Assembly (NCBI GenBank): GCA_963798865.1
Contig: CAWCVZ010000014.1
Span: 62,001 to 126,000 of the forward strand
Direction of reading: 5' to 3'
DNA length: 64,000 nt
Source of the DNA: RBG-16-34-14 sp963798865
Lineage (GTDB): Bacteria > Bacteroidota > Ignavibacteria > Ignavibacteriales > Ignavibacteriaceae
Shown: piece by piece, positions 53,840 through 63,532 of the stretch
How positions within the stretch are numbered: position 1 is the first letter of the stretch
Layout of the letters: the number at the start of each line of letters is the position of its first letter
Translations under genes and position numbers: made by a program
Notes under the pieces: generated by a model
What the model was told of the DNA's origin: nothing
The model's database searches: none
What the model saw: only the letters and a program-made list of their open reading frames with translations

Positions 53840-55168
53840 ATGAATACAGAAACTAAGTCAATAGAAAAAACAAAAGCTGTTGATGATACCCGCTACTCAA
53901 TGGATACCCATTTAATCTACGGGAAAAATGTTACAAAGAAATGGGACTATTCTCATCATGTACTTCCGCCAATCTCTTCTTCGGTAATCTACCGGATGGA
54001 TTCAGTTGAAAGAGGTGCTGAAGGTTTCAGTGAATTTGCGCATTCACCGGAAACAGGTGAAGAACCTATGCCTATTTATATTTATGACAGGCTTGGAGAC
54101 CCTAACAAGGAAATGCTTGAAGAGAATCTTGCTTACCTTGAAAGAGGGGAAACATCGGTTACCTTTGCAACGGGTATGGGAGCAATTTCGGGTATTCTTG
54201 GAATACTTACAAAAACGGGGGATGAAATTATTGCCCATAAAACTTTATATGGCTGTACTTATTCATTAATGATGAATTGGCTTCCAAGGTATAATATTTA
54301 CACAAAGTTTTTTGATCTCACAAATCCTGAAGAAATTCTTAATGCAGTGAGCGAAAAAACAAAAGTTATTTATCTGGAAACACCTGCAAATCCTAATCTT
54401 GATGTAATTGATTTAAAGGCAGTAAGAAAAATAGTTGATGAATTAAACAAGGATAGAGAGCTCAGCACTCAAATAAAAATTGTTGTTGATAATACATTTT
54501 CAACACCGTACTGCCAAAGACCTATTGAACTTGGTGCAGACTTTTCAGTTAACTCATTAACCAAAGGGCTTGGCGGATTTGGAACAGATATGGGCGGTGT
54601 TGTAACAGGCAGAATGACTTACAGGGATATGCTTTTACTTTATAGAAAAGATTTCGGTGCTGTTCTGAATAATAAAAGTGCGTGGAATGTTTTAACATAC
54701 GGATTAACAACATTACCGATTAGAATCAAACAGCAAATGAAATCTGCAATGAGGATAGCTGAGTATTTAAGCAGTCATCCGAAAGTTGAATATGTGAGGT
54801 ATCCCGGTTTACCTTCTCATCCCGGTTACAAAATTGCAAAGCAACAGATGATTGATTTTAATGGAAACTTTGCACCGGGAAGCTTAATTTATTTTGTTCT
54901 TAAAGGCAGTACACCTGCTGAAAGCAAAGAGAATGGAAGAAAATTTATTAATTGGGCGGCAAATAATGCTTATACAATGACGCTTGCTGTAAGTCTTGGT
55001 CATACAAGAACACTGATTGAACATCCTGCTTCAATGACGCATTCAATGATACCACCGGAAAAATTATTGGAATCCGGAATTGATCCAGGGGGAGTAAGAT
55101 TTGCAATTGGTATTGAAAACGCAAATGATATTCTTATGGATTTAGATGAGTGTTTGAAAGTTATTTAA
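53840..55168 (+). CDS. Cys/Met-metabolism PLP enzyme (methionine gamma-lyase or sulfhydrylase type)
   Basis: A 442-residue PLP enzyme, longer than usual because of an ~50-residue N-terminal extension. YIYDRLGDPNKEMLE, TFATGMGAISGILGIL, ETPANPNLDV, and the PLP-lysine segment SVNSLTKGLGGFG are present. The PLP-lysine region (NSLTKGLGG) differs from the gamma-lyase at 38316 (HSTTKYLNG). It stands 75 bases after the YeeE-rhodanese gene. By context it may fix sulfide into an amino acid or release it from one. A terminator follows. Confidence 0.85.
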   Translation: MNTETKSIEKTKAVDDTRYSMDTHLIYGKNVTKKWDYSHHVLPPISSSVIYRMDSVERGAEGFSEFAHSPETGEEPMPIYIYDRLGDPNKEMLEENLAYLERGETSVTFATGMGAISGILGILTKTGDEIIAHKTLYGCTYSLMMNWLPRYNIYTKFFDLTNPEEILNAVSEKTKVIYLETPANPNLDVIDLKAVRKIVDELNKDRELSTQIKIVVDNTFSTPYCQRPIELGADFSVNSLTKGLGGFGTDMGGVVTGRMTYRDMLLLYRKDFGAVLNNKSAWNVLTYGLTTLPIRIKQQMKSAMRIAEYLSSHPKVEYVRYPGLPSHPGYKIAKQQMIDFNGNFAPGSLIYFVLKGSTPAESKENGRKFINWAANNAYTMTLAVSLGHTRTLIEHPASMTHSMIPPEKLLESGIDPGGVRFAIGIENANDILMDLDECLKVI

Positions 55169-55216
55169 TTTAGGAAATATTTGTTCCTTCATAATTTGAA
55201 ATTGCAAGCTTAAAAT

Positions 55217-55252
55217 AAAGGTCACATTAATAAATGTGACCTTTTTATTTTT
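55217..55252 (+). terminator. terminator after the sulfur module
   Basis: A perfect 12-bp inverted repeat, AAAGGTCACATT (55217-55228) and AATGTGACCTTT (55233-55244), is followed by a T-rich run (TTATTTTTT). It lies 49 bases after the PLP enzyme stop and ends the sulfur module. Confidence 0.9.
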
Positions 55253-55295
55253 TATCCTAAATTACACTTACTTATTTTATTTATTTAGGAATAGA

Positions 55296-56129
55296 ATGAA
55301 AACATCTTCCAAAGTATTTTTTCTTTTAATATTTCTTTCTGCAATTGGTTTTGCACAAACTGATTCTACTGAAGGTGATTCAATCGAAGTATATGTGATT
55401 GATTCATTCATTCCACCGGATAATCCAAATGTTTTTAATCTTTCCTTCTTCACAAGTGTTCCTGCAAAATCAAAAGTAACCTTTGATGAAGAATATGAGT
55501 TTGAAGTTTCAAAAAACTTTTCTGAAGAACATAAAATTCAAATTGATTTAACTAAAGTAAATTTCAAATCAAAAAACATTTCCTACGTTATTTCTGTGGA
55601 AGATTCTCTCGGTAATTCCAACAAAAGTGAGCGGTATGAATTTGAATTGCAGGAGGAGATACATATGCAGGACGAATCTAATTTTGTCCTTCTCTGTTTA
55701 TTTGCCGGAACCGTTTTTCTTCTTCCTAATCCTGTTTTAGTAATTACAAAAGATGAAAACTATTTTAGCTTAACCAAGGAAATTGCTTTATTTACTTTCC
55801 GCGGAAGCTATCGTTACCCAAGAGGTTATTTTACTGGTGAGTATTCTTACATCTTTAATGCACCTCATAAAAATTTTTTACGTCTCGGCTACAAGCATTT
55901 TATTGAGGTTTCTGGAATTCAATATATTTCTCCCGGGTTAAATGGATTTACTAATTTCAATGGCTTCAATGGCTTAAGCCCTGAATTAAGTATTGGCTGG
56001 TTTAAGATTTTCAATACGTTTACTGTATATACTCGCTACAGGTTTAATTTCAAACCAGGAGAGTCTGAAAATAATTTTCACGAAATATCTTTAGGTCTCT
56101 ATTCAAGCTTTTTCTCTTTTTATTTTTAA
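55296..56129 (+). CDS. hypothetical exported beta-barrel-like protein
   Basis: About 277 residues from ATG 55296 (upstream ATG 55236 lies within the terminator). A Sec signal ends near GFAQ. The first 110 residues form an Ig/Fn3-like beta domain (NVFNLSFFTSVPAKSKVTFD). The last 150 are transmembrane-strand-like with an aromatic end (YSSFFSFYF). I know no named family. Confidence 0.6.
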   Translation: MKTSSKVFFLLIFLSAIGFAQTDSTEGDSIEVYVIDSFIPPDNPNVFNLSFFTSVPAKSKVTFDEEYEFEVSKNFSEEHKIQIDLTKVNFKSKNISYVISVEDSLGNSNKSERYEFELQEEIHMQDESNFVLLCLFAGTVFLLPNPVLVITKDENYFSLTKEIALFTFRGSYRYPRGYFTGEYSYIFNAPHKNFLRLGYKHFIEVSGIQYISPGLNGFTNFNGFNGLSPELSIGWFKIFNTFTVYTRYRFNFKPGESENNFHEISLGLYSSFFSFYF

Positions 56130-56253
56130 TATACTTCCTGTCAAAATTAAGGTTAATTCTGTTTCCACCAGTTTTCAAATGTTGTCCTCCGGTTTACCAA
56201 ATATTTTTGCTTAAAATCAAAATAATTTAAATTCTATATTTGTATAGAATAAT

Positions 56254-58802
56254 ATGAAAAAATTTAACCGGGCTTTTATTACAATTCTTTCCTTAGTCTT
56301 TATTATTTCATCTGTTACATTAGGGCAGCAGGGTGGACTAAAAGGTAAAATAACCGATGGTAATAATCCACTTCCATTTGTTAATATTATTTTTTTGGAA
56401 TTGAATAATGGCGCAAGCAGTAATGACGATGGATCTTATGAAATCAGGAATATTCCTCCGGGAGAGTATAAGGTAAAGTTCAGTACAGTGGGTTATGAAT
56501 CCCAAATAATCACTATTAATATTGAAAAAAACAGGACAACAGAACTGAATGTTGAGCTAAAACAAAAAGTAATTGAAGTAGGAACTGTTGAGATTTATGG
56601 TTCTCATATAAATGATCAGAAGGATACAAGAACCAGCCTGATTGATCTTAACCCGCACGATGCAAAAATAATTCCTGGCGCAGGTGAAGATGTTTTAAGA
56701 ACTTTGCAGTCTCTCCCGGGAGTTCTTGCCCCAAATGATTTCTCATCCCAGCTAATTGTAAGAGGCAGCGGTCCCGATCAGAATCTTATAGTTATGGATG
56801 ATATAGAAGTTTTTAATCCCTACAGGCTTTATGGTGTTGTAAGTATGTTTAATCCTGATGCTGTCTCCGATATTAATTTAATTTCCGGGGGTTTTCCTGC
56901 AAAATACGGCGACAGGCTTTCGGCTGTTCTAGATGTTACTAACAGGGAAGGTTCAACAAAGAATTATTTTTCGGGAAGTGTTAATGCTTCAATTATTGAT
57001 GCAAATATTGTCCTTGAAGGAAAAAATCCTTTTAATCTTAAAGGGAGTTGGCTTTTAAATTCCAGGAGAACTTATTATGATTTGATAATCGAACCATTTG
57101 TGAAAAATGCCGGGTTAGTTAAAGAAAATACTTCCTTCCCGAATTTTTATGATGTACAGGGAAAAATTGCAATAGGTCCATATTCTGGTAATAAGTTTAT
57201 TCTAAATGGAATTTATTCAAGAGACGGAGTGGATATTGTCAGCGGAAAAGAGAGAAAAACTCCTGATAGTGTTGGTGTTTATAATTTAACGAGAAATGAT
57301 TTATTTGGATTTGCGTGGCATTATGCACCCAATGAAAATCTTTTTAATAAAATTATTTTATCATGGTATAACAATAGCGGAACGACGGATTTCGATTCTG
57401 AAGTTTTAGATCCATCTCTTCAACGGACAGCTTTTGATGATGCAGTTCCCGACACACTTTCCCCATATCTGCTTGGATTTAAATTTAATGCTGTTTTTGA
57501 TTTCACAAAATATTCTGCTGATGACAAGTTTACTTATTGGTGGAAGAATAATTTATTTGAAGCAGGAGCTGGTGTAGATTTTATGAAAACTGTAATTGAT
57601 TTCCGGTTTGATCTTGATCCTGAGCTTCAGGCAGTTTTCTATTCCTGCCTCAATTCAGGGCGCTGCTTGATAACATTAAGGATGTAAAATATTTTAACCG
57701 CTACAGGTCATATCTTCAGAATAGATTTGCAATAAGTGACCGTTTATTTTTTCAGCCGAGTGTAAGATTTGATTATTATGATCTTTTAAATAAAGCATAT
57801 TTTGCTCCGCGTGTTTCTTTATCTTATGCAATAAATGATCTTACCACTGTAAGAGCCGTGTGGGGAATTTATTATCAATCCCCTGGTTATGAAAAGCAAA
57901 GAGACCAGAATACTTTGTTTGATCTTAGTGAAAGATATACTCATTCACTCAGAGCAGAAAAAGCTGTTCATTATGTTTTAGGAATAGAAAGATGGCTGAC
58001 TAATGAGTGGAAAATCCGTGTTGAAGGGTATTACAAAGATTTTTCCGATTTAATTGTTCAGCAGCAGGTTGCCGGTAGTAAATATGTAACTGAACAAATT
58101 CCGGGGAAGGATCCAAAATATTTATCCGGCTGGACAAACCCCGTTATTGTTCCGGGAGATTCTTTAGTACAAATTCCTGTTAATGCTGCTTTTGGTGATG
58201 CTTACGGATTAGAATTATTCCTGGAGAAAAAAAATATCTTCGGTGATAATCGTTTTTCCGGTTGGGTATCTTACACTCTGGCGTTTACAAACAGGACCGA
58301 ATACTATAAAGATATTCCTTTCAGGTTTGATCAGAGACATACTGTAAACTTAGTTTTTAATTATAAAATTAATTCCTGGTTAGATGTTGGATTGCGGTGG
58401 CAGTATGGTTCCGGTTTTCCATATACGGAACCACAAGGAATTAAGCCAAGAATTATACTTGCTGATCAGGACCTTGATGGTAAACCGGAAACACCTGTTA
58501 TTGCAACAAGGAAAAATGACGGGCTTCCGCAGAATCAGCAGGAAGTTATTTATGATGTTGATTTTGGAGATAACAGGTTAAATGCGCACAAACCGCCCTA
58601 TCACCGGCTTGATATTCGCTTTACAGCTTTTGCTGATTACTGGGATCTTGACTGGGCTTTTTATCTTGATGTTATCAATGTTTATAATAAGAAAAATGTT
58701 CTTAGCTATGATAACTATGTATCTGAAGATTTGACTCTTGGAAAAGAAGCAACTAATATGTTTCCAATAATTCCTACTCTTGGGTTTAGTGTAAAATTTT
58801 AA
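56254..58802 (+). CDS. TonB-dependent receptor with carboxypeptidase-like domain (one frameshift)
   Basis: An outer-membrane receptor of about 850 residues in two frames. A signal peptide is followed by a carboxypeptidase regulatory-like domain (GLKGKITDGNNPLPFVNIIF, ~25-105), then a plug domain (LRTLQSLPGVLAPNDFSSQ, SGGFPAKYGDRLSAVLDV) and the barrel, ending in a terminal strand (PTLGFSVKF). Frame 1 stops at 57687 and the same protein resumes with DNIKDVKYFNRYRSYLQNRF from about 57666. One lost base in GGG at 57658-57660 would join them. It may import a metal chelate or glycan; no partner is adjacent. Confidence 0.85.
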
Positions 58803-58890
58803 AATTTCAAATTTCAAAGGTCAAATCTCAAATTTGAAAAAAAAATAGTTTAAGATTTGAGATTAGAAATTTAGTTTTGAGTTAAAAAAA
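58803..58890. repeat. A/T-rich TCAAATTT repeat and weak inverted repeat
   Basis: The 88-base gap before xseA holds repeated CAAATTT and TCAAAT words. CTCAAATT and AAGATTTGAGATT can fold into an imperfect hairpin. It may terminate the TonB receptor transcript or be a simple dispersed repeat. Confidence 0.4.
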
Positions 58891-60078
58891 ATGTATCAAC
58901 CTGAAGTTTTAACAGTTACAGATTTAACTAACCAAATCAAACAGTCCCTTGAAGAAAATTTTTCCTATGTTTCTGTGATAGGAGAAATATCAAATTTCAA
59001 ACCTCATATAAGCGGGCATTGGTATTTTTGTGTTAAAGATTCCGACTCAATTCTTAACTGTACAATGTGGAGGGGATTCAACAGCTTTGTTTTTTTTACT
59101 CCTCAAAATGGTATGAAGATAGTGGTAAACGGCAAAGTAACGGTGTATCCACCTAAAGGAAATTATCAGCTTGATGTCCGTTCTATGAAGCCCGCAGGCG
59201 AAGGAGAGCTCCAGGCAGCTTTTGAAATTCTGAAACAAAAACTTTCTGCAGAAGGATTATTCAATGTTGAATATAAAAAACAAATTCCTTCTTTCCCCGG
59301 GAAAATTGGCATTGTCACTGCATCTGATGGTGCAGCTTTAAAAGATATGATAAGCATTGCAAAAAGAAGGTATCCAATTGTCGAACTTATTATTGCTCCT
59401 TCAAAAGTGCAGGGAAATGGTGCCGCCAAAAGTATAGTTCAATCATTAAAACAGTTAAATAAAAATAATGACATAGATGTTATTATTGTTGCAAGAGGCG
59501 GCGGTTCTATTGAAGACCTTTGGGCTTTTAATGAGGAAATTGTCGCAAGAGAAATTTTCAAATCAAAAATCCCTGTTATTTCCGGAGTAGGACATGAAAT
59601 TGATTTTACAATTGCAGATTTTGTCGCCGATTTAAGAGCTCCTACACCATCGGCGGCAATGGAGATGGCGACACCTAAAATGGAAAATTTAATTTCATAT
59701 ATTGAAAATTTCTGCTTGACAGCTTCAGGTTCTGTTACAGAAAAATGTAGTGGATTGAAAAAAAACTTTTTGAAAATTCTGAATTCATATTCATTCAGGC
59801 TTCCCGGGGATATTGTTAAGAGGAAATCACTTTATCTTGATAATCTTACTTATAAACTGGTAAAAGAATTTGATAACACTATTAAATTAAAAACCGGAAA
59901 AGTAAATCTATTAGCTAAAATGATTGAAAATCATAATCTGCAAAAAACTTTAAAAAAAGGTTTTATTTTAGTTAAGCAGGATTCTAAATTTGTCACTCGT
60001 TCATCGGGTTTTAATCCTGATAATCCGGCAGTTTTGAAATTCTATGATGATGAAATAACTGTCTTTAAGAAAAAATAG
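58891..60078 (+). CDS. xseA: exodeoxyribonuclease VII large subunit
   Basis: A 395-residue protein. The N-terminal OB domain (SYVSVIGEISNFKPHISGHW) and the catalytic region with ARGGGSIEDLWAFNEE and GVGHEIDFTIADFVADLRAPTPSAA are the XseA hallmarks. It degrades single-stranded DNA with the small subunit XseB, encoded 33 bases downstream. Length is slightly short of E. coli XseA (about 450). Confidence 0.96.
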   Translation: MYQPEVLTVTDLTNQIKQSLEENFSYVSVIGEISNFKPHISGHWYFCVKDSDSILNCTMWRGFNSFVFFTPQNGMKIVVNGKVTVYPPKGNYQLDVRSMKPAGEGELQAAFEILKQKLSAEGLFNVEYKKQIPSFPGKIGIVTASDGAALKDMISIAKRRYPIVELIIAPSKVQGNGAAKSIVQSLKQLNKNNDIDVIIVARGGGSIEDLWAFNEEIVAREIFKSKIPVISGVGHEIDFTIADFVADLRAPTPSAAMEMATPKMENLISYIENFCLTASGSVTEKCSGLKKNFLKILNSYSFRLPGDIVKRKSLYLDNLTYKLVKEFDNTIKLKTGKVNLLAKMIENHNLQKTLKKGFILVKQDSKFVTRSSGFNPDNPAVLKFYDDEITVFKKK

Positions 60079-60111
60079 TTATCTTTATAAGTATAATTCA
60101 ACCGGATTTAA

Positions 60112-60351
60112 ATGAATAAAAAAAGCAACAAAAATTTTGAACAAAGTCTTTTCAGGCTGGAAGAAATTGCTAATTTTCTGGAAAGTGATGATATAGGACT
60201 TGAGGATGCATTGAAGTTATACGAAGAAGGTATTAACCTTTCACGTGAATGTCTTTCTTCATTAAAAAATGCCGAGCTGAGAATTACTGAATTGAAAAAA
60301 AAGGTAGAGGAAATTTCAATTGAAGAAGAAGATTTATTTGATGAACAATAG
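60112..60351 (+). CDS. xseB: exodeoxyribonuclease VII small subunit
   Basis: A 79-residue helical-hairpin protein: FEQSLFRLEEIANFLESDD, then LEDALKLYEEGINLSREC and LKNAELRITEL fit XseB. It pairs with XseA. dxs follows after 14 bases, the common xseA-xseB-dxs order. Confidence 0.94.
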   Translation: MNKKSNKNFEQSLFRLEEIANFLESDDIGLEDALKLYEEGINLSRECLSSLKNAELRITELKKKVEEISIEEEDLFDEQ

Positions 60352-60365
60352 TTTAAGGATATATA

Positions 60366-62285
60366 ATGATTGATTCCTCTAAATATGAAATATTATCTAA
60401 AATAAATTACCCCGCTGATATCCGCAATCTTGAGTTTACCGATCTAAAAAAACTTTGTTCTGATTTGCGTGAGTATATGATAGATGTAATTTCTGAAATA
60501 GGCGGACATTTTGGTGGTGGACTTGGAGCAATTGAACTTACTGTTGCCTTGCATAAGGTTTTTAAAACACCTGATGATCTGTTAGTCTGGGATACTGGAC
60601 ATCAGGCTTACCCGCATAAAATTCTAACCGGCAGAAAAGAATCACTAAAAACAATAAGACAGCTGCACGGTATAAGCGGATTTCTTAAAAGAACCGAAAG
60701 TGAATACGATACTTTTGGCGCCGGGCATGCTTCTACATCAATTTCATCTGCACTCGGAATGGCTGTTGCACGTGATTTCAATAATGAAAATAAAAAAGTT
60801 GTTGCGATTATTGGTGATGGAGCTATGACCGGTGGAATGGCTTACGAAGCAATGAATAATTCCGGGTTAATTAAAACAAATCTTATAGTTGTTTTAAATG
60901 ATAACCGGATGTCTATTGCACCGAATGTCTGGCAATTATCAAACTATTTTACGGAAATGATTGCTCATCCGGATTATAATAAATTTAAAGGACAGATCTG
61001 GGAACTTACAGGCAAGCTTGATTTGTTTGGAGACAGGTTAAGAAAAATTGCTGCCCGGCTTGAAGGTGGAATTAAATCTGTAATAACTCCAGGGATGTTA
61101 TTTGAAGCTTTGGGATTCAGATATTTTGGACCTGTAAACGGTCATAATCTGCACCAGCTTATAAAGATTTTTGAACAGGTTAAAGATTTAAAGGGGCCAA
61201 TTCTTGTACATGCTATTTCTAAAAAAGGCAAAGGATACAAACCGGCGGAAGGTCACACCCAAAGGCTTCATGCCTCCACACCTTTTGATAAGTTAACCGG
61301 GAAAGCTCACAAGTCAAAGAGTTCAGCACCATCTTATACAAAGATTTTCGGAGAAGCTCTGGTTGATATTGTAAAGAATAATCCTGACGTAGTTGGAATA
61401 ACCGGTGCTATGCCTGATGGAACAGGTCTCGATATCCTTAAAGAACATTTTCCAAAAAATTATTTTGATGTTGGAATTGCTGAAGAGCATGCAGTTACAT
61501 TTGCAGCTGGTCTGGCAACCCAGGGAATAATTCCTGTTGTTGCTATTTACTCCACATTTTTACAGAGAGCATTCGATCAGATAATACATGATGTAAGTCT
61601 TCAAAGTCTTCATGTTGTATTTGTACTTGATCGCGCAGGCCTTGTTGGTGCTGATGGCCCGACTCATCATGGGGCTTTCGACCTTACTTACTTAAGGCTT
61701 GTTCCCGGTATGGTTATTATGGCTCCCAAAGATGAATCTGAGTTAAGAGATATGGTCTATACAGCAGTCAAATATAAAAATGGACCAATTGCTTTAAGAT
61801 ATCCGCGTGGTTCTGCACTTGGAGTTCCGTTGAAGGATGGCTTTGATTTTATTGAGATAGGAAAAAGTGAAAGACTTAAAAAAGGCGATGATGTAGCAGT
61901 TCTTGCAGTTGGTTCAATGGTTGAATATGCACTGAAAGCTTCAGAAAAATTAGAAGCAGAGGGAATTCATTGTGAAATAATAAATATGCGGTTTATTAAA
62001 CCTCTAGATCATGAACTTCTGGATGAAATTGTTAAACGGCATAAAAAAATTGTAACACTTGAAGAAAGCACTCTTGTTGGAGGCTTTGGAAGCAGCGTAG
62101 TTGAATATTTTACAGATCAAAATTATAAGAATGATGTTCTGCGTATTGGTCTGCCTGATCATTTTATAGATCATGGTACACAAAAAGAACTTCATCATAT
62201 CCTGGAAATCGATCCTGAGGGTATAGCCAAGAAAATAAAAATATTCAGCGGAAAAAAAACAATTAACCATGATATAGCGGTTTGA
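60366..62285 (+). CDS. dxs: 1-deoxy-D-xylulose-5-phosphate synthase
   Basis: A 639-residue thiamine-diphosphate enzyme that starts the MEP isoprenoid pathway from pyruvate and glyceraldehyde-3-phosphate. The GDGAMTGGMAYEAMNNSG motif binds ThDP-Mg, GHTQRLH and DRAGLVGADGPTHHG are substrate-region motifs, and the C-terminal SxLGVPL segment is normal. Length is as expected. Located after xseB. Confidence 0.97.
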   Translation: MIDSSKYEILSKINYPADIRNLEFTDLKKLCSDLREYMIDVISEIGGHFGGGLGAIELTVALHKVFKTPDDLLVWDTGHQAYPHKILTGRKESLKTIRQLHGISGFLKRTESEYDTFGAGHASTSISSALGMAVARDFNNENKKVVAIIGDGAMTGGMAYEAMNNSGLIKTNLIVVLNDNRMSIAPNVWQLSNYFTEMIAHPDYNKFKGQIWELTGKLDLFGDRLRKIAARLEGGIKSVITPGMLFEALGFRYFGPVNGHNLHQLIKIFEQVKDLKGPILVHAISKKGKGYKPAEGHTQRLHASTPFDKLTGKAHKSKSSAPSYTKIFGEALVDIVKNNPDVVGITGAMPDGTGLDILKEHFPKNYFDVGIAEEHAVTFAAGLATQGIIPVVAIYSTFLQRAFDQIIHDVSLQSLHVVFVLDRAGLVGADGPTHHGAFDLTYLRLVPGMVIMAPKDESELRDMVYTAVKYKNGPIALRYPRGSALGVPLKDGFDFIEIGKSERLKKGDDVAVLAVGSMVEYALKASEKLEAEGIHCEIINMRFIKPLDHELLDEIVKRHKKIVTLEESTLVGGFGSSVVEYFTDQNYKNDVLRIGLPDHFIDHGTQKELHHILEIDPEGIAKKIKIFSGKKTINHDIAV

Positions 62286-62294
62286 GATTTTTAT

Positions 62295-63296
62295 ATGGAG
62301 AAAACTAAAATTGGTATTATAGGTCTTGGAGGAATTGCTCAGCTCGTTCATCTTCCTAATCTTGCCAAAATGAATAATGTAGTTGTAACCTCTGTTGCAG
62401 AGATAAATAAAAACCGTTTAACTACAATAGCGGATAAATTTAATATCCAGGAGAGATACAAAGATTATAATGAACTGCTGGAAAAAAGTGATGTGGAAGC
62501 TGTAATTATAGCAACACCTACAAGTACTCATAGTGAAGTTGCAATTGCTTGTCTTAAAGCAAAAAAAGATGTTCTTGTCGAAAAACCTCTTGCCCGAACT
62601 TATGCTGAAGCAAAACTGATTATTGATGCTGCAAAGAAAAATAAAAAGAAAATAATGGTGGGAATGAACCTGCGTTACAGACCTGATGCAATGCTGTTGA
62701 GGAGTATTTTAAGTTCCGGTGAAATAGGAGACCCTTTTTATATTAAATGTTCATGGGTAAGAAGGCAAAGCAGTGTTCAGAAATGGTTTACAATTAAAGA
62801 AGAATCCGGAGGCGGTGTTATTATTGATTTAAGTATTTCACTTCTCGATCTTTCCTTGTGGCTTCTTGATTATCCTCCGGTTGAATCCGTTACAGCACAA
62901 AGTTTTTACCAGAACACTAAAAATGTTGAAGATACTGCGTTAAGTTTCCTGAGATGCAAAAATTCTTCGGTTATTAATATTGAAACAAGCTGGTCATTTC
63001 AGGTGGAGAAAGATATATTTAATATGATTGTTTACGGAACAAAAGGAACTGCTTCACTTAATCCTTTCAGAATCTATAAAAAGATTGATGAAGAGTTTAT
63101 TGACCTTACACCACCGCAAACTGAGACCGCATTAACTGCCTTTAAAAAATCTTACCAGAATGAGCTGAAAAGTTTTATTGGTGCAGTGCGAGGTTTAAAT
63201 CCGGTTTTCTCCTCTGGTGATGAAGCACTATTGAGAATGAAAGTTGTTGATGCGATGTACCAGTCAGCCAAACAAAAATCAGAAATTAAAATTTAA
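62295..63296 (+). CDS. Gfo/Idh/MocA family oxidoreductase
   Basis: A 333-residue NAD(P)-dependent enzyme. The Rossmann motif IGIIGLGGIAQLVHLPNL at the start and EKPLARTYAEA with the catalytic-region Lys are clear; the C-terminal domain is normal. Members act on sugars, inositols or their derivatives. It follows dxs by 9 bases and may share its transcript. The substrate is unknown. Confidence 0.9.
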   Translation: MEKTKIGIIGLGGIAQLVHLPNLAKMNNVVVTSVAEINKNRLTTIADKFNIQERYKDYNELLEKSDVEAVIIATPTSTHSEVAIACLKAKKDVLVEKPLARTYAEAKLIIDAAKKNKKKIMVGMNLRYRPDAMLLRSILSSGEIGDPFYIKCSWVRRQSSVQKWFTIKEESGGGVIIDLSISLLDLSLWLLDYPPVESVTAQSFYQNTKNVEDTALSFLRCKNSSVINIETSWSFQVEKDIFNMIVYGTKGTASLNPFRIYKKIDEEFIDLTPPQTETALTAFKKSYQNELKSFIGAVRGLNPVFSSGDEALLRMKVVDAMYQSAKQKSEIKI

Positions 63297-63532
63297 AGCA
63301 GCATTAAATTGAATATAAAGCAGTATATAGGTTTAAAGAAAATAACGCTCAATATTCAATTAACAATTCTCAATACTTAATTGAAAAATGAAAATTTGAT
63401 CTTGAAAACAGATTTGTTGATTAAACATGTAGAATGATTGATGTCGTCAAAACTCTGCCTGACACAAAACCAGGAAATTTGAAAATTGTAGATTATTAAA
63501 TTCTGCAAAATAAAAAACAATAATATTGATTT

